A DNA stretch of 64,000 bases from Hyphomicrobium sp. (GTDB taxonomy: Bacteria; Pseudomonadota; Alphaproteobacteria; Rhizobiales; Hyphomicrobiaceae). Location of the stretch: positions 310,001 to 374,000 of the forward strand of contig JAEUME010000018.1 in NCBI GenBank assembly GCA_016793445.1, written 5' to 3'. This document shows positions 9,828 through 18,928 of the stretch, piece by piece; position 1 is the stretch's first letter, and each line of letters opens with the position of its first letter. The translations under genes were made by a program, and so were the position numbers. Under the pieces are notes generated by a model. That model did no database searches. It was not told the origin of the DNA and saw nothing but the letters and a program-made list of their open reading frames with translations.

Positions 9828-11129
9828 CTACCCGAACACGCGCTTGAAAATCGTGTCGACGTGCTTGGTGTGATAGTTCAGGTCGAACATCTTTTCGAGT
9901 TCGGCGGCTGGCACCTTGGCAATGACGTCCTTGTCCGCCTTGAGTTCGGTGAGGAAATCCGCGCCGTGCTCCCACGTCTTCATGGCATTGCGCTGGACCA
10001 TCGCATAGGCCTCCTCGCGAGAGGCGCCCGCCTGCGTCAAGGCCAGCAGCACACGCTGCGAATTGTGCAGCCCGCCGAGCTTGTCGAGGTTCCTCTTCAT
10101 GTTGGCAGGGTAGATCACCAGCTTTTCGATGACGCCGGCGAGGCGGTTCAAGGCAAAGTCGAGCGTCACCGTGGCGTCCGGCCCGATCATGCGCTCAACC
10201 GAGGAGTGGGAAATATCGCGCTCGTGCCAGAGCGCCACGTTTTCCATGGCGGGCAGCGCGTAGGCGCGCACCATGCGCGCAAGACCCGTCAGGTTCTCCG
10301 TCAACACCGGATTGCGCTTGTGGGGCATTGCGGATGACCCCTTCTGACCGGGTGAGAAATATTCCTCCGCCTCCAGCACCTCGGTGCGCTGGAGATGACG
10401 GATCTCGATGGCGAGGCGCTCCATGCAAGACGCCAAGACGCCAAGCGTCGCGAAATACATGGCGTGCCGGTCGCGCGGGATGACCTGGGTGGAAACGGGT
10501 TCGGGCACGAGGCCAAGCTTGGCCGCCACGTAGGTTTCGACGCGCGGGTCGATGTTGGCGAACGTGCCGACCGCGCCGGAGATGGCGCAGGTCGCGACCT
10601 CCTTGCGGGCGGCGATCATGCGCTCGCGGCACCGGGCGAACTCGGCGTAGGCGAATGCGAGCTTGATGCCGAATGTCGTGGGTTCCGCGTGAATGCCGTG
10701 GCTGCGGCCGATGGTGATGGTGTCTTTGTACTCGAACGCCCGCGTCTTCAAGGCGGCGAGGACGCGGTCGATGTCCGCAATCAGCAGATCGGCCGCCCGT
10801 ACGAGTTGCACATTGAAGCAGGTATCGAGCACGTCGGAAGACGTCATGCCTTGATGGACGAATCGCGCCTCCGGGCCGACGTGCTCTGCCAGATGCGTCA
10901 GGAAGGCGATCACGTCATGCTTGGTGACCGACTCGATTTCGTCGATTCTCTCCACAGAAAATTGAGCCTGCGACCCCTTGTCCCAGATTGTGACAGCGGC
11001 CTCTCTCGGAATCATTCCGATTTCGGCCATGGCCGCTGCCGCATGAGCCTCAATTTCGAACCAGATTCGAAAGCGCGTGGCAGGGTCCCAAATGCGGGTC
11101 ATTTCGGGGCGCGAATAGCGAGGGATCAT
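9828..11129 (-). CDS. purB: adenylosuccinate lyase
   Basis: 433 residues from the ATG at 11129, the usual family length; the frame extends 32 codons further with no likeness to PurB. PurB releases fumarate from SAICAR and from adenylosuccinate in purine synthesis. Visible features are the N-terminus MIPRYSRPEMTRIWDP, the catalytic-base region GRSHGIHAEPTTFG, and the fumarase-superfamily signature GSSAMPHKRNP on the flexible Ser loop. It stands alone, away from purL. Confidence 0.97.
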   Translation of the reverse strand: MIPRYSRPEMTRIWDPATRFRIWFEIEAHAAAAMAEIGMIPREAAVTIWDKGSQAQFSVERIDEIESVTKHDVIAFLTHLAEHVGPEARFVHQGMTSSDVLDTCFNVQLVRAADLLIADIDRVLAALKTRAFEYKDTITIGRSHGIHAEPTTFGIKLAFAYAEFARCRERMIAARKEVATCAISGAVGTFANIDPRVETYVAAKLGLVPEPVSTQVIPRDRHAMYFATLGVLASCMERLAIEIRHLQRTEVLEAEEYFSPGQKGSSAMPHKRNPVLTENLTGLARMVRAYALPAMENVALWHERDISHSSVERMIGPDATVTLDFALNRLAGVIEKLVIYPANMKRNLDKLGGLHNSQRVLLALTQAGASREEAYAMVQRNAMKTWEHGADFLTELKADKDVIAKVPAAELEKMFDLNYHTKHVDTIFKRVFG

Positions 11130-11543
11130 CGGGTTCAATTCCGGTTCTTTGATGCGTCGCGGCATTGCGTAGCAGACGCGACAGTCCGCAGCAATGCACG
11201 GCTGTCCAATTCGCCCGTGATACATTTTTGCCGCTTCGCAACAAGAGTTGATGGCTAGTCATCTTCCGTTAATCACAAAGCCCGGAAGTAGCCACAGTAG
11301 CGTGATGAATGACCGCGTCGCCGCACTCGAAGATTGAGCGCGGCTTGAACAAGTGCGGTTGCAATGAGGAAAGAAAGTCACATTGTTAACCGCCACGTGA
11401 ATCTTGCAGCGGGAGTGCGGCTGCCCTTGAGGGACTTTTGAGGTATGATGGCTTATCGGTTGAATAACCAGGTAGCGATTATACATCGAGGATGTCGCAG
11501 CACTTCAAATTACTAAAATTCATGCGGGGAGACCTGTAAAGTC
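11130..11543. other. intergenic region upstream of purB
   Basis: About 410 bp between purB and a small plus-strand gene. I find no open frame with a ribosome-binding site, no palindrome of the repeat families and no RNA gene. It should contain the purB promoter. The AT content is higher than in the flanks near 11,390-11,520. Confidence 0.4.
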
Positions 11544-11747
11544 ATGTCGCAACAAATGGGTCATGTGGAGATGGCCGATCTCGTACAGCAGATGGAGCAA
11601 TCGGAAGATGATCCGCGCCGCTGCTACGCACTCGTTCAGCAACAGATCCGCGCGTGCCGCCAGGCCGGCGCCAAAGTTCCTGAAGATCTCAAGCGTCTCG
11701 AGCGCACCCTCATGGTAGAGTGCCTCGCCGAATCGCAGGGTCGCTAA
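11544..11747 (+). CDS. small conserved-looking hypothetical protein
   Basis: 67 residues, soluble and charged, probably helical (EMADLVQQMEQSEDDPRRCY, then LVQQQIRACRQAGAKVPEDL). GGGGAG is 12 bases before the ATG, a little distant. Codon use matches the neighbouring genes, and the amphipathic pattern is protein-like. Function unknown. Confidence 0.65.
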   Translation: MSQQMGHVEMADLVQQMEQSEDDPRRCYALVQQQIRACRQAGAKVPEDLKRLERTLMVECLAESQGR

Positions 11748-11915
11748 ACAGCGAGCACACTGCATTTAATCTGCCGATTGCGCCAATATGAATTGGTGGA
11801 TACGCAGATATAGGATTTAGCCGGCACCGGACGGGTGATTTGGCTGGAGTGCCTTGGGCAGATCCCATGAGCTGATCTTGAATTGGCCAAGGCCGGACAA
11901 GCATCTGGTGTCGCG

Positions 11916-13103
11916 TCATGGGGAAACCCGGGCCGGCACCCATTTTTTTCCATTCCATCGCATGAGCCGGTAGGATACCCCGGCCGCGTCGCCAGCAGAA
12001 TTAAATGAAACCGGGCCGAGCGAGCTCGCATGCGGACCGGCCTTCGCCAAAATCGCAGCAGCAAGCGCGCGCCGGGTTGCCGTGTCGGACAACCAGTGCT
12101 CCTGGAACGGCCCAAACCCGCGCGAAAGTGCGTGCGTGAAGATCTCAACCGCAGCACGGGCAAAAGCCTCGCCGTTATCCCCGGCGGGCATCAGGACGTC
12201 GATCTTATCGACGATGCCGGGGAACGACGCGGCGAGTTCGGCGGACGCGACGGCATCGCTGGCGATCAGCCGGACGGATGAGCCGGCCTTGTCCAACTCT
12301 GAAGCAATGAAACCGGCTTCCATCGGAAATCCTACAAACAGCACTGCACCCGCGTCTTTGATCTTCTCGGTGAGGCGCGTGTATTCCTTGTGGCCAGCAA
12401 TGATCGTCGCGGAGATGATTTGAAGCTTGGCCGCATGCAAGCCGCGCTCAGCCTGCTCGGCGATCATCTTTGCGTAGAGTGTACGGTCATGGACAAGTGC
12501 GACCGGCTTTCCCGCCGCGCGCAGGCTAAGAATTCGCGCCGCGTCGGCGCCTTGCGAGTCGTCACGGCCGCACAGCCTGAAAATGGAGGAGCCGCGCCCT
12601 TTGGCAGTCAGTGCTGGATGGCGCGTATGGGTCGCTATGAATACGACTCCCGCTTGAGCGTAGATGGAGGCTGCCGCGACGGCCGCCTTGGCGCAGGGAT
12701 GGCCGAGTACGAGATCAGTGCCGGCGGCCACGATCTCGCGCGCTTTGGCTTGGGCGATTTCGGGATCGCAGTTGTCGTCGGCGGTGCTGAGGGCAAACTG
12801 CTCAGCGCTTTGTGCTGACAGCTCCCCGATCGCCTGGCGTACGCCCGCCTCGATGGACCGGGTAGCAAAGCGCTGCGGGCCCGTGACCGGGCCGGCGATC
12901 GCAATCCTTATGGCCTCGCTGGCCTGTGCAGCGGGCAGAGTGCAGATCGTGACGGCCGCAGAGCAAAGGACGGCCCACCAATGATTCCGGTCCCTCCGAA
13001 GGGTCGGCACAGGTGCGTCGGGGAGTTGGACCGCCTCAGAGCGGTTCCGGGTCTCCTTCCCTCGCAGAACGTCTCTGGGTTCTTGTTTTGTTGTGCTTCT
13101 CAT
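11916..13103 (-). CDS. branched-chain amino-acid-type periplasmic binding protein
   Basis: About 395 residues from the ATG at 13103; the frame is open for 17 more codons, but those lie in a palindromic repeat, so the start is uncertain. A signal-like segment (NHWWAVLCSAAVTICTLPAA, about 41-60) precedes SEAIRIAIAGPVTGPQ, the usual first strand of type I periplasmic binding proteins of the LivJ/Leu-Ile-Val family. DNCDPEIAQAKAREIVAAG and VLGHPCAKAAVAAASIYAQA follow the same fold, and the rest covers both lobes. No permease or ATPase genes of an ABC transporter are adjacent, so it may be an orphan receptor or sensor subunit. Confidence 0.85.
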   Translation of the reverse strand: MRSTTKQEPRDVLRGKETRNRSEAVQLPDAPVPTLRRDRNHWWAVLCSAAVTICTLPAAQASEAIRIAIAGPVTGPQRFATRSIEAGVRQAIGELSAQSAEQFALSTADDNCDPEIAQAKAREIVAAGTDLVLGHPCAKAAVAAASIYAQAGVVFIATHTRHPALTAKGRGSSIFRLCGRDDSQGADAARILSLRAAGKPVALVHDRTLYAKMIAEQAERGLHAAKLQIISATIIAGHKEYTRLTEKIKDAGAVLFVGFPMEAGFIASELDKAGSSVRLIASDAVASAELAASFPGIVDKIDVLMPAGDNGEAFARAAVEIFTHALSRGFGPFQEHWLSDTATRRALAAAILAKAGPHASSLGPVSFNSAGDAAGVSYRLMRWNGKKWVPARVSP

Positions 13104-13156
13104 CGGAAAACCGGTTCCCACTTTTCCGAAAAGCACGCTAGGGTGCAGGATCATGA
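13104..13156. repeat. rhizobial-type palindromic element
   Basis: The element starts with CGGAAAACCGGTTCCCAC and continues TTTTCCGAAAAGC, ending near AGGATCATGAC. CGGAAAA and TTTTCCG are complementary arms. Similar sequences occur in large numbers in Rhizobiales intergenic DNA. Here it lies exactly at the 5' end of the binding-protein gene, so the first codons there may be repeat-derived. Confidence 0.7.
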
Positions 13157-13384
13157 CCCGCCTTTTATCGCGGGGCGGGGAACGGGGACATAGAAATTGA
13201 CGCGTCGCGACCGCTCAAGCCGGCACGGGTGCTGTTGCGCGTACTGCGAGTACGCCTTGCCGTCAATCATGAGGGGACGCACGCAGCAGGCCTAGTAGGC
13301 AATTATGTATGAGCCCGGCACCGATTTCCGGGCCATGTTTCATGGGCCATGCCGCGGCCGCCCGGCAGGAACTGGAGATCAGGA

Positions 13385-14815
13385 ATGAACGGTCTTTTTC
13401 GCCGTAAACCTCTGGCTGGAAATGGGGAGGGCAATCCTCACGAAAGCGTCCATGGCTTGAAAAGAGTGCTTTCGGCTTTGGATCTCACGTTGCTCGGAAT
13501 CGGCGCGATCATCGGAACGGGCATTTTCGTGCTGACCGGACACGCAGCGGCCGTGCAGTCGGGTCCGGCCGTGGTCATTTCCTATCTCGTGGCAGGTTTT
13601 GCCTGCACCTTCGCGGCGCTTGCTTACGCCGAACTCGCAGCCATGGTCGGAGGATGCGGGAGTGCCTATGGCTATTCATATGCCGCGTTCGGAGAGCTGA
13701 TCGCCTGGATCATCGGCTGGGATCTCATTCTCGAATACGGGGTGTCTGTCGCTGCCGTCGCCAATGGCTGGTCGGGATACTTAAACAACGCTTTGACCGC
13801 GATGGGGATCGGCCTGCCGGACGCCCTCACCAAGGGACCGTTTGCCGACGGCGGCGGCGGATATGTCAATCTTCCAGCCGTGATCATCATCATGATCCTC
13901 ATGGTGTTGCTGATCATTGGCGTGAAGGAGACCGCGCGCATTAATGCAGCCGCTGTTGTGATCAAGCTCCTCGCGGTGGCGATTTTCGTTGGAGTCGCGG
14001 CCTTCAACGTCGATCCTGCGAACTGGTCGCCCTTCATGCCGCACGGATGGTTCGGTCATGTCGACGGCCGGCCGGTCGGCATTCTGGCCGGCGCCTCGAT
14101 CGTGTTCTTCGCCTATGTCGGCTTCGACGCCGTCTCAACCGCGGTCGAGGAGGCGCGCAATCCGCAACGCGACGTGCCGCTGGGGATCATTGCCGCGCTG
14201 GCATTCTGCACCGCCATCTACGTGATCGTGTCGGCGCTGATGACCGGCATCGTTCCCTACCCGACGTTGAACGTCTCATCACCGGCCTCGGAAGCCTTGC
14301 TTCAGATCGGCCACAGTACGGCTGCGGGGCTGGTTGCGAGCGGTGTCATCTTTGGTCTGACGACAGTGATGCTCGTGCTTTACTACGCTCTCACGCGCAT
14401 CGTCGCCGCCATTTCGCGCGACGGGCTCATTCCGAGCTACTTCGCCGCCATCAACCCGCGCACCCACACGCCCGTCCGCACCACCGTGTTGACGGGCGTC
14501 GTCATGGCGATCATGGCGGGCTTTCTTCCGCTCGGCGTGCTCGCAGAGCTGGTCAACATCGGCACGCTGGCGGCCTTCGTGCTGGTGTGCGGCGGCGTCA
14601 TCATCCTGCGCCGCACGCATCCGGAAGTCCACCGCCCCTTCAAGATGCCGTTTGGTGAATTGTCCGCAGTAATCGGCGCTCTGTCGTGTTCGGCGCTGAT
14701 CGCCTTCCTGCCGTGGGAGACGCATGTTCGCTTCGTGCTGTGGCTGCTCGTCGGCGCTCTGATCTACTTCGGCTATTCCAAGCGTCACAGCAAACTTGCC
14801 CAGCAGCCGGCCTGA
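13385..14815 (+). CDS. APC-family amino-acid permease
   Basis: 476 residues from the ATG at 13385 (GGAG 7 bases upstream); an earlier in-frame start adds 12 residues. Twelve or more hydrophobic segments. The first helix carries the amino-acid/polyamine/organocation signature LLGIGAIIGTGIFVLTG (about residues 33-49). GFDAVSTAVEEARNPQRDVP in the middle and the cationic-amino-acid-transporter-like FIL/EAN organisation suggest the CAT subfamily. It would import an amino acid across the inner membrane by H+ coupling; the substrate is not determinable here. Confidence 0.94.
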   Translation: MNGLFRRKPLAGNGEGNPHESVHGLKRVLSALDLTLLGIGAIIGTGIFVLTGHAAAVQSGPAVVISYLVAGFACTFAALAYAELAAMVGGCGSAYGYSYAAFGELIAWIIGWDLILEYGVSVAAVANGWSGYLNNALTAMGIGLPDALTKGPFADGGGGYVNLPAVIIIMILMVLLIIGVKETARINAAAVVIKLLAVAIFVGVAAFNVDPANWSPFMPHGWFGHVDGRPVGILAGASIVFFAYVGFDAVSTAVEEARNPQRDVPLGIIAALAFCTAIYVIVSALMTGIVPYPTLNVSSPASEALLQIGHSTAAGLVASGVIFGLTTVMLVLYYALTRIVAAISRDGLIPSYFAAINPRTHTPVRTTVLTGVVMAIMAGFLPLGVLAELVNIGTLAAFVLVCGGVIILRRTHPEVHRPFKMPFGELSAVIGALSCSALIAFLPWETHVRFVLWLLVGALIYFGYSKRHSKLAQQPA

Positions 14816-14851
14816 GCAAGAAGAGCGAGGCAGACGCCGCGCTTCTTTCGG

Positions 14852-15094
14852 TTACAGCAAGTTATGCGTGCCGTCGCAGAAAGGCTCATCGTCGGTGGAT
14901 TTGCAGCCGCAAAGATTGAAGGTGCCGGTGCGGTCGGCGGTGAACTTCATCGGCACAAAGGACGTGCCCTTGTGGGAACCATCGCAGAAGGGTTGCGCCT
15001 TGGAACGTCCGCAGCGGCAATACCAGTAATTCTTTCCCTCTTGCAGTTCGACCTGATAGGGGCTTTTTTGCACGCAAACGGCTTCGTCGGACAT
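14852..15094 (-). CDS. CDGSH iron-sulfur protein, double domain
   Basis: 80 residues with two CDGSH motifs, each C-x-C-x8-C-x3-H: Cys26, Cys28, Cys37, His41 (CRCGRSKAQPFCDGSH) and Cys62, Cys64, Cys73, His77 (CGCKSTDDEPFCDGTH). Each should hold a 2Fe-2S cluster, as in mitoNEET-type proteins. The second motif has Thr in place of Ser. GGGAGGAAAG lies just before the ATG. Role: electron transfer or cluster handling, not further defined. It is convergent with the permease gene. Confidence 0.93.
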   Translation of the reverse strand: MSDEAVCVQKSPYQVELQEGKNYWYCRCGRSKAQPFCDGSHKGTSFVPMKFTADRTGTFNLCGCKSTDDEPFCDGTHNLL

Positions 15095-15241
15095 TCGTCT
15101 TTCCTCCCGGCTCGTTTACTTCAGGGCGCGCCGGTAACGGCCCTGCAATTCAAGCGGTAGCGGGTTTGACGCGAGGCGGCAAGTGCCCGTCATCAAGGCT
15201 GCGGCAATCGTTTGCAGCCCGGACAGGGTCCTCGCGCGAGG

Positions 15242-16231
15242 TTAATCCGCGTCCCGCAGCACGCTGCGCGCCGCTTCATCGGGCGACATGGTACCTGAGA
15301 GCACGGCATCTGCCAGCGGCTCGAGACCACCTGCACCCCCAGCCTTGATGCGCGCGGCGACGAGATCGGCCGCGGCGCGCGCGATGAGATAGCGCGCGCG
15401 CCGGCGGCGGCGGTCCATCGCTCCTCTCGCCCCAACCGTTTTGCCGATGGCGTCGATGGTGTCCACGAGCTTGGGTACGCCTTCGCCTGAGATGGCGGAC
15501 GTCTTCAACACCGGCACCTTGCCGGACATGGTGGCGCGGATCGACAGAGCACCCAGCAACTGCTGCATGGTTTGCTCCGCGCCTGGCCGGTCGCCCTTGT
15601 TGACGACCATGATGTCGGCGATTTCCAGCAAGCCGGACTTCATGGCCTGGATGTCATCGCCCAAGCCCGGCGCCGATATGACGATGCGGATGTCGGCGAC
15701 CTCCGCCACGTCGATCTCATTCTGGCCCGTGCCGACCGTCTCGAGCAAAATGATGTCGAAGCCCGCACCGTCCATAGCGTCGATGATGCGCACGGCGGCG
15801 GGGGACAACCCACCCAGATAACCGCGCGAGGCGAGCGAACGCACGAACACGCCATCATCGTCGAGAGCCGCGGTCATGCGGATCCGGTCGCCCAGAATCG
15901 CGCCGCCCGAGATGGGGCTTGAGGGATCCACCGCAATCACACCGACCGTGCGGCCTTGTCTGCGCAGGTGATCGATGACGGCGTTGACGAGCGTCGACTT
16001 GCCCGCGCCGGGCGGACCGGTGAAGCCTGCAACGAGCGCATGGCCGAGGTGAGGCTGAAGCGCCTTGAGCAGATCGGGCGCTGCCGATGAGAGGCGCTCG
16101 AGCTCGGTGATGACTTGCGCAATCGCCCGCCGCTCGCCCTTGCGCAGGCGCTCAACCAGCGGACCGATGTCGCCAGGTGCCAGGCGGGATCTGGGTGCCG
16201 CGTTGGGTGGCGTCGTATTATGCGTGCTCAT
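15242..16231 (-). CDS. meaB: methylmalonyl-CoA mutase-associated GTPase MeaB
   Basis: 329 residues. Walker A is GPPGAGKSTLV (about residues 71-81); VGVIAVDPSSPISGGAILGDRIR and VETVGTGQNEIDVA are MeaB/ArgK signatures; NKGD is the guanine-specificity motif. MeaB protects and loads adenosylcobalamin-dependent methylmalonyl-CoA mutase, which acts in propionate metabolism and in the ethylmalonyl-CoA pathway of C1-using alphaproteobacteria. The mutase genes are not in this window. The C-terminus is Arg-rich, as in other MeaB proteins. Confidence 0.96.
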   Translation of the reverse strand: MSTHNTTPPNAAPRSRLAPGDIGPLVERLRKGERRAIAQVITELERLSSAAPDLLKALQPHLGHALVAGFTGPPGAGKSTLVNAVIDHLRRQGRTVGVIAVDPSSPISGGAILGDRIRMTAALDDDGVFVRSLASRGYLGGLSPAAVRIIDAMDGAGFDIILLETVGTGQNEIDVAEVADIRIVISAPGLGDDIQAMKSGLLEIADIMVVNKGDRPGAEQTMQQLLGALSIRATMSGKVPVLKTSAISGEGVPKLVDTIDAIGKTVGARGAMDRRRRRARYLIARAAADLVAARIKAGGAGGLEPLADAVLSGTMSPDEAARSVLRDAD

Positions 16232-16326
16232 GGCATAGGGCTGATAAGGGCAAGCGCGGCCCGGCGCAACGCTCTTCGCGCTGACGGCCTCGCCATCTCT
16301 TGATGAGAAGGATCATTGGAGAGGGA

Positions 16327-17937
16327 TTATTGGCCGCCTGATGCGCTGGCCGCAGGCGGATTGGGCGCGCCGGAGGGGCCGGAAGAGTCCCAGCTGCGCT
16401 TTCCGGCCGGGGCAGATACCGATCCGGTCGCGCTTGTCGTGGCAGCGTTGGCGCCAGTCGCAGCGGTGGCACCGGCGTTCTGCTGTGTTGCGGCCTCGGT
16501 CTTGGGACCCTCTTGTGTGCCGCGTGCTTTTGGCTCGGCCGTCTGTTCCGTTTGTTGAGTGCCGGCCTGTTCGGCGCGGGTTGGCGGGGGCGCGGCGAAG
16601 GATTTCGGCGCGTTGGATGCGCCGGCTTGCCCGGCGCGTGCGCGAGAGCTTGTGGAGCTGTCACCGCCGGTGCGCTTGGAGCGTGTTGGGTTGGCCTTCA
16701 GGGCCTGCTCGACCCGTTTGGGCGTGGGCCGGAAAATCGTCACCTCGCCTTTGCGGCCTGCAAGGCCTTTGGATGCAATAACGCGGGGATCATCGACAGT
16801 GCTGACAGTCGTCCGGGCAACCGGCTCGCCGGCAAGTTTCTCAACCTCCTCCGGCGGAATGCCGCGATTGAGAATCTGACCCGTTTGCGCATCGCGCCCA
16901 TAACCCAGGCGCGCCTGCGAACGATCAACCAGGTCCTTGTTCCAGTGGGCAGGACGCAGATAGCGGCTCATTTGTGCTCGCGCAAAGTAACGCGGGCGAA
17001 TGAACACCCAGCTCTGTTCGAAGCTGGCATTGTCGATGGCGTTCGCATCGAGCGAAAGACGCCCGCCGGTGAACTTCGCGCTGGGGGGCAGTGCAGCCCA
17101 GCCTATGGCGTCATCCGTTTGCCGCCACACGACCCAGGACGGTCCCCAATCCCCGTCGGGGATCCACATCCAGCCTTGCGAGTCGTCGCGCGTCCAGCGG
17201 CCGTAGTGATATGTCGCCCAGCCGAAGGGTTCATCAGAGATCCATGTCCAGCCGTAGGCGTCAGAGTAGACCCAGTGGCCCACCGTGTAGGGCCGCCAGT
17301 CGGCGGGCACTTTCGGCACGAAGACATCGCCGTAGCGCGCATGCGTCTGCCATTCGCCGCCGTTGTCCACCACGTGGCGGAAGTAGGCGAGATCCGTAAC
17401 GTCCTCGCCAAGACCGCCCTCGGTCCCGGGGAGCGGCGCGGCAGCTGTGGCAGTGGCCGTGGGCGGTTTGTGGCCGGCACCGCTCTCGGTCCGCTTTTCA
17501 CTCTCATTGGGTGTTGCGGATTGGACAGCGGCGTTGTTGTCCTTGGCCGTGTCATCGGGAGCCGATGCCTTGCCCTGAACGGGTTGCGGAGCAGCCTGGG
17601 CGGGCGTCGTGCCCTTGTGGGTTCCGAGCGTTCGGGTATTTGCCGGAGGCGGCGAAGTATCTGCCTCCGGATCCAGTCCCGAGCCCTGGACAGGCGCGGT
17701 GCCGGACGGATCATCGTCGTCGGCCGGAACCATCTCGTAATACTCTTCGTATTTCGGAGCGGGCTTGGACTTCTTGGAGACCTTCTTCTCCGTAGACGTG
17801 GTTCCTCCCTCGGTTGGCGCGGTCTTCGACGCGTCGGTCTGCTGTGCCCATGCCGCGTTATGTGCGGGCAGAACGGCCGCCGGCGCGGCCAATAATGGAA
17901 TTGCAGCAACCAGCGCACGTGCGCTCAACCGGACCAT
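16327..17937 (-). CDS. large secreted protein with a Trp/Tyr-rich DUF6600-like core
   Basis: 536 residues from the ATG at 17937 (GGAGGG 6 bases before it). Signal peptide 1-31 (…AALLAAP…AWA). A low-complexity Pro/Ala/Thr part (about 32-180) follows. The core (about 185-340) repeats a W-x-PY/W-x-Y pattern: GDVFVPKVPADWRPYTVGHW, YGWTWISDEPFGWATYHYGR W, WMWIPDGDWGPSWVVWRQ. This matches DUF6600 (FecR-associated) proteins by pattern. The C-terminal third is again low-complexity. Likely envelope-associated; no enzyme motif is seen. It precedes meaB by about 95 bp on the same strand. Confidence 0.85.
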   Translation of the reverse strand: MVRLSARALVAAIPLLAAPAAVLPAHNAAWAQQTDASKTAPTEGGTTSTEKKVSKKSKPAPKYEEYYEMVPADDDDPSGTAPVQGSGLDPEADTSPPPANTRTLGTHKGTTPAQAAPQPVQGKASAPDDTAKDNNAAVQSATPNESEKRTESGAGHKPPTATATAAAPLPGTEGGLGEDVTDLAYFRHVVDNGGEWQTHARYGDVFVPKVPADWRPYTVGHWVYSDAYGWTWISDEPFGWATYHYGRWTRDDSQGWMWIPDGDWGPSWVVWRQTDDAIGWAALPPSAKFTGGRLSLDANAIDNASFEQSWVFIRPRYFARAQMSRYLRPAHWNKDLVDRSQARLGYGRDAQTGQILNRGIPPEEVEKLAGEPVARTTVSTVDDPRVIASKGLAGRKGEVTIFRPTPKRVEQALKANPTRSKRTGGDSSTSSRARAGQAGASNAPKSFAAPPPTRAEQAGTQQTEQTAEPKARGTQEGPKTEAATQQNAGATAATGANAATTSATGSVSAPAGKRSWDSSGPSGAPNPPAASASGGQ

Positions 17938-18066
17938 GCCAGACCCTCCGCCAAAGCGTGCGCAGCAGCCCTCATGCTGCAATGCGGCGCTCGTCCCTGG
18001 CGGAGAACAACCCAACAAATAAGACGGCGAAAAGGCGGCGGATCGGCGCGTGTCCCATCCACCACA

Positions 18067-18708
18067 TCAAAACCTGGCAACGACTGCCTGATCCTTACTC
18101 GCGGCGCCTGATTCCGCGGCGGCAAATATCGTGGGCAGGATTTTTTCCGCTCTATCTACAACTGCGAAATGCACATCAAGACCTGGACGGATGAAGGTCT
18201 CGCGCTTCATGTGCGCGAGCAGTTCCAGAAATGGCGACCAGAAGCCTTTCAAGTCGGCAACGACGATCGGTTTAGTGTGCTGTCCCAGTTGCGACCAGGT
18301 GAGCTGCTCGACAAGTTCTTCCAGCGTGCCGATGCCGCCCGGTAGCGCGACGAAAGCGTCGGAGCGTTCAAACATCAGTTTCTTGCGCGAGTGCATATCG
18401 TCGACCACGATGAGTTCATCGACATCACGCAGCATCTGTTCCCTGGCGCCCAGGAAGGTCGGAATGATGCCCGTTACCTTTCCGCCTGCGCCAAGCGCGG
18501 CCTTGGCGACCTCGCCCATCAGGCCAAGACTGCCGCCGCCGTAAACCAGGCGAATTCCGTTGTCGGCGAGCGCCTTTCCGAGCTTGCGCGCGCCAATGGT
18601 GTAGGCCGGATTAAGACCCTTGCCTGAACCGCAATATACGCAAACGGCCGAGATAAGGTTGTTGTTTGAAGGAGTTATAGTTTTGTTCACGTCTGTTCCA
18701 GTCGTCAT
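18067..18708 (-). CDS. LOG-family Rossmann protein (cytokinin-activating type)
   Basis: 213 residues. It has the LOG/TIGR00730 layout: SAVCVYCGSGKG near the N-terminus, LVYGGGSLGLMGEVA, then SRKKLMFERSDAFVALPGGI GTLEEL, the PGGxGTxxE motif of phosphoribohydrolases. Such enzymes cleave nucleoside 5'-monophosphates such as cytokinin ribotides or act on other nucleotides. No clear ribosome-binding site is visible before the ATG. It stands alone between two larger proteins. Confidence 0.93.
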   Translation of the reverse strand: MTTGTDVNKTITPSNNNLISAVCVYCGSGKGLNPAYTIGARKLGKALADNGIRLVYGGGSLGLMGEVAKAALGAGGKVTGIIPTFLGAREQMLRDVDELIVVDDMHSRKKLMFERSDAFVALPGGIGTLEELVEQLTWSQLGQHTKPIVVADLKGFWSPFLELLAHMKRETFIRPGLDVHFAVVDRAEKILPTIFAAAESGAASKDQAVVARF

Positions 18709-18928
18709 TTCTTAGCTGTTGTTTCAAGTTGTCCGAGGTTTGAGGCTTGGCCACGGGTTTGAAGGACTTGTGGCCTCCCGGCACTCGCTCGGGATGGACA
18801 TATAGCGTTAGACTAAGGCAATCACACCAACGCCGCGTGAACGGGCTGGGTCCGTACGGCGCGGCGCGAGTTTTTTTGTGACGGGCGGTTGTGGCCCGCT
18901 GACGGCGTTCGAGTGCGAGGCAGTTGAG

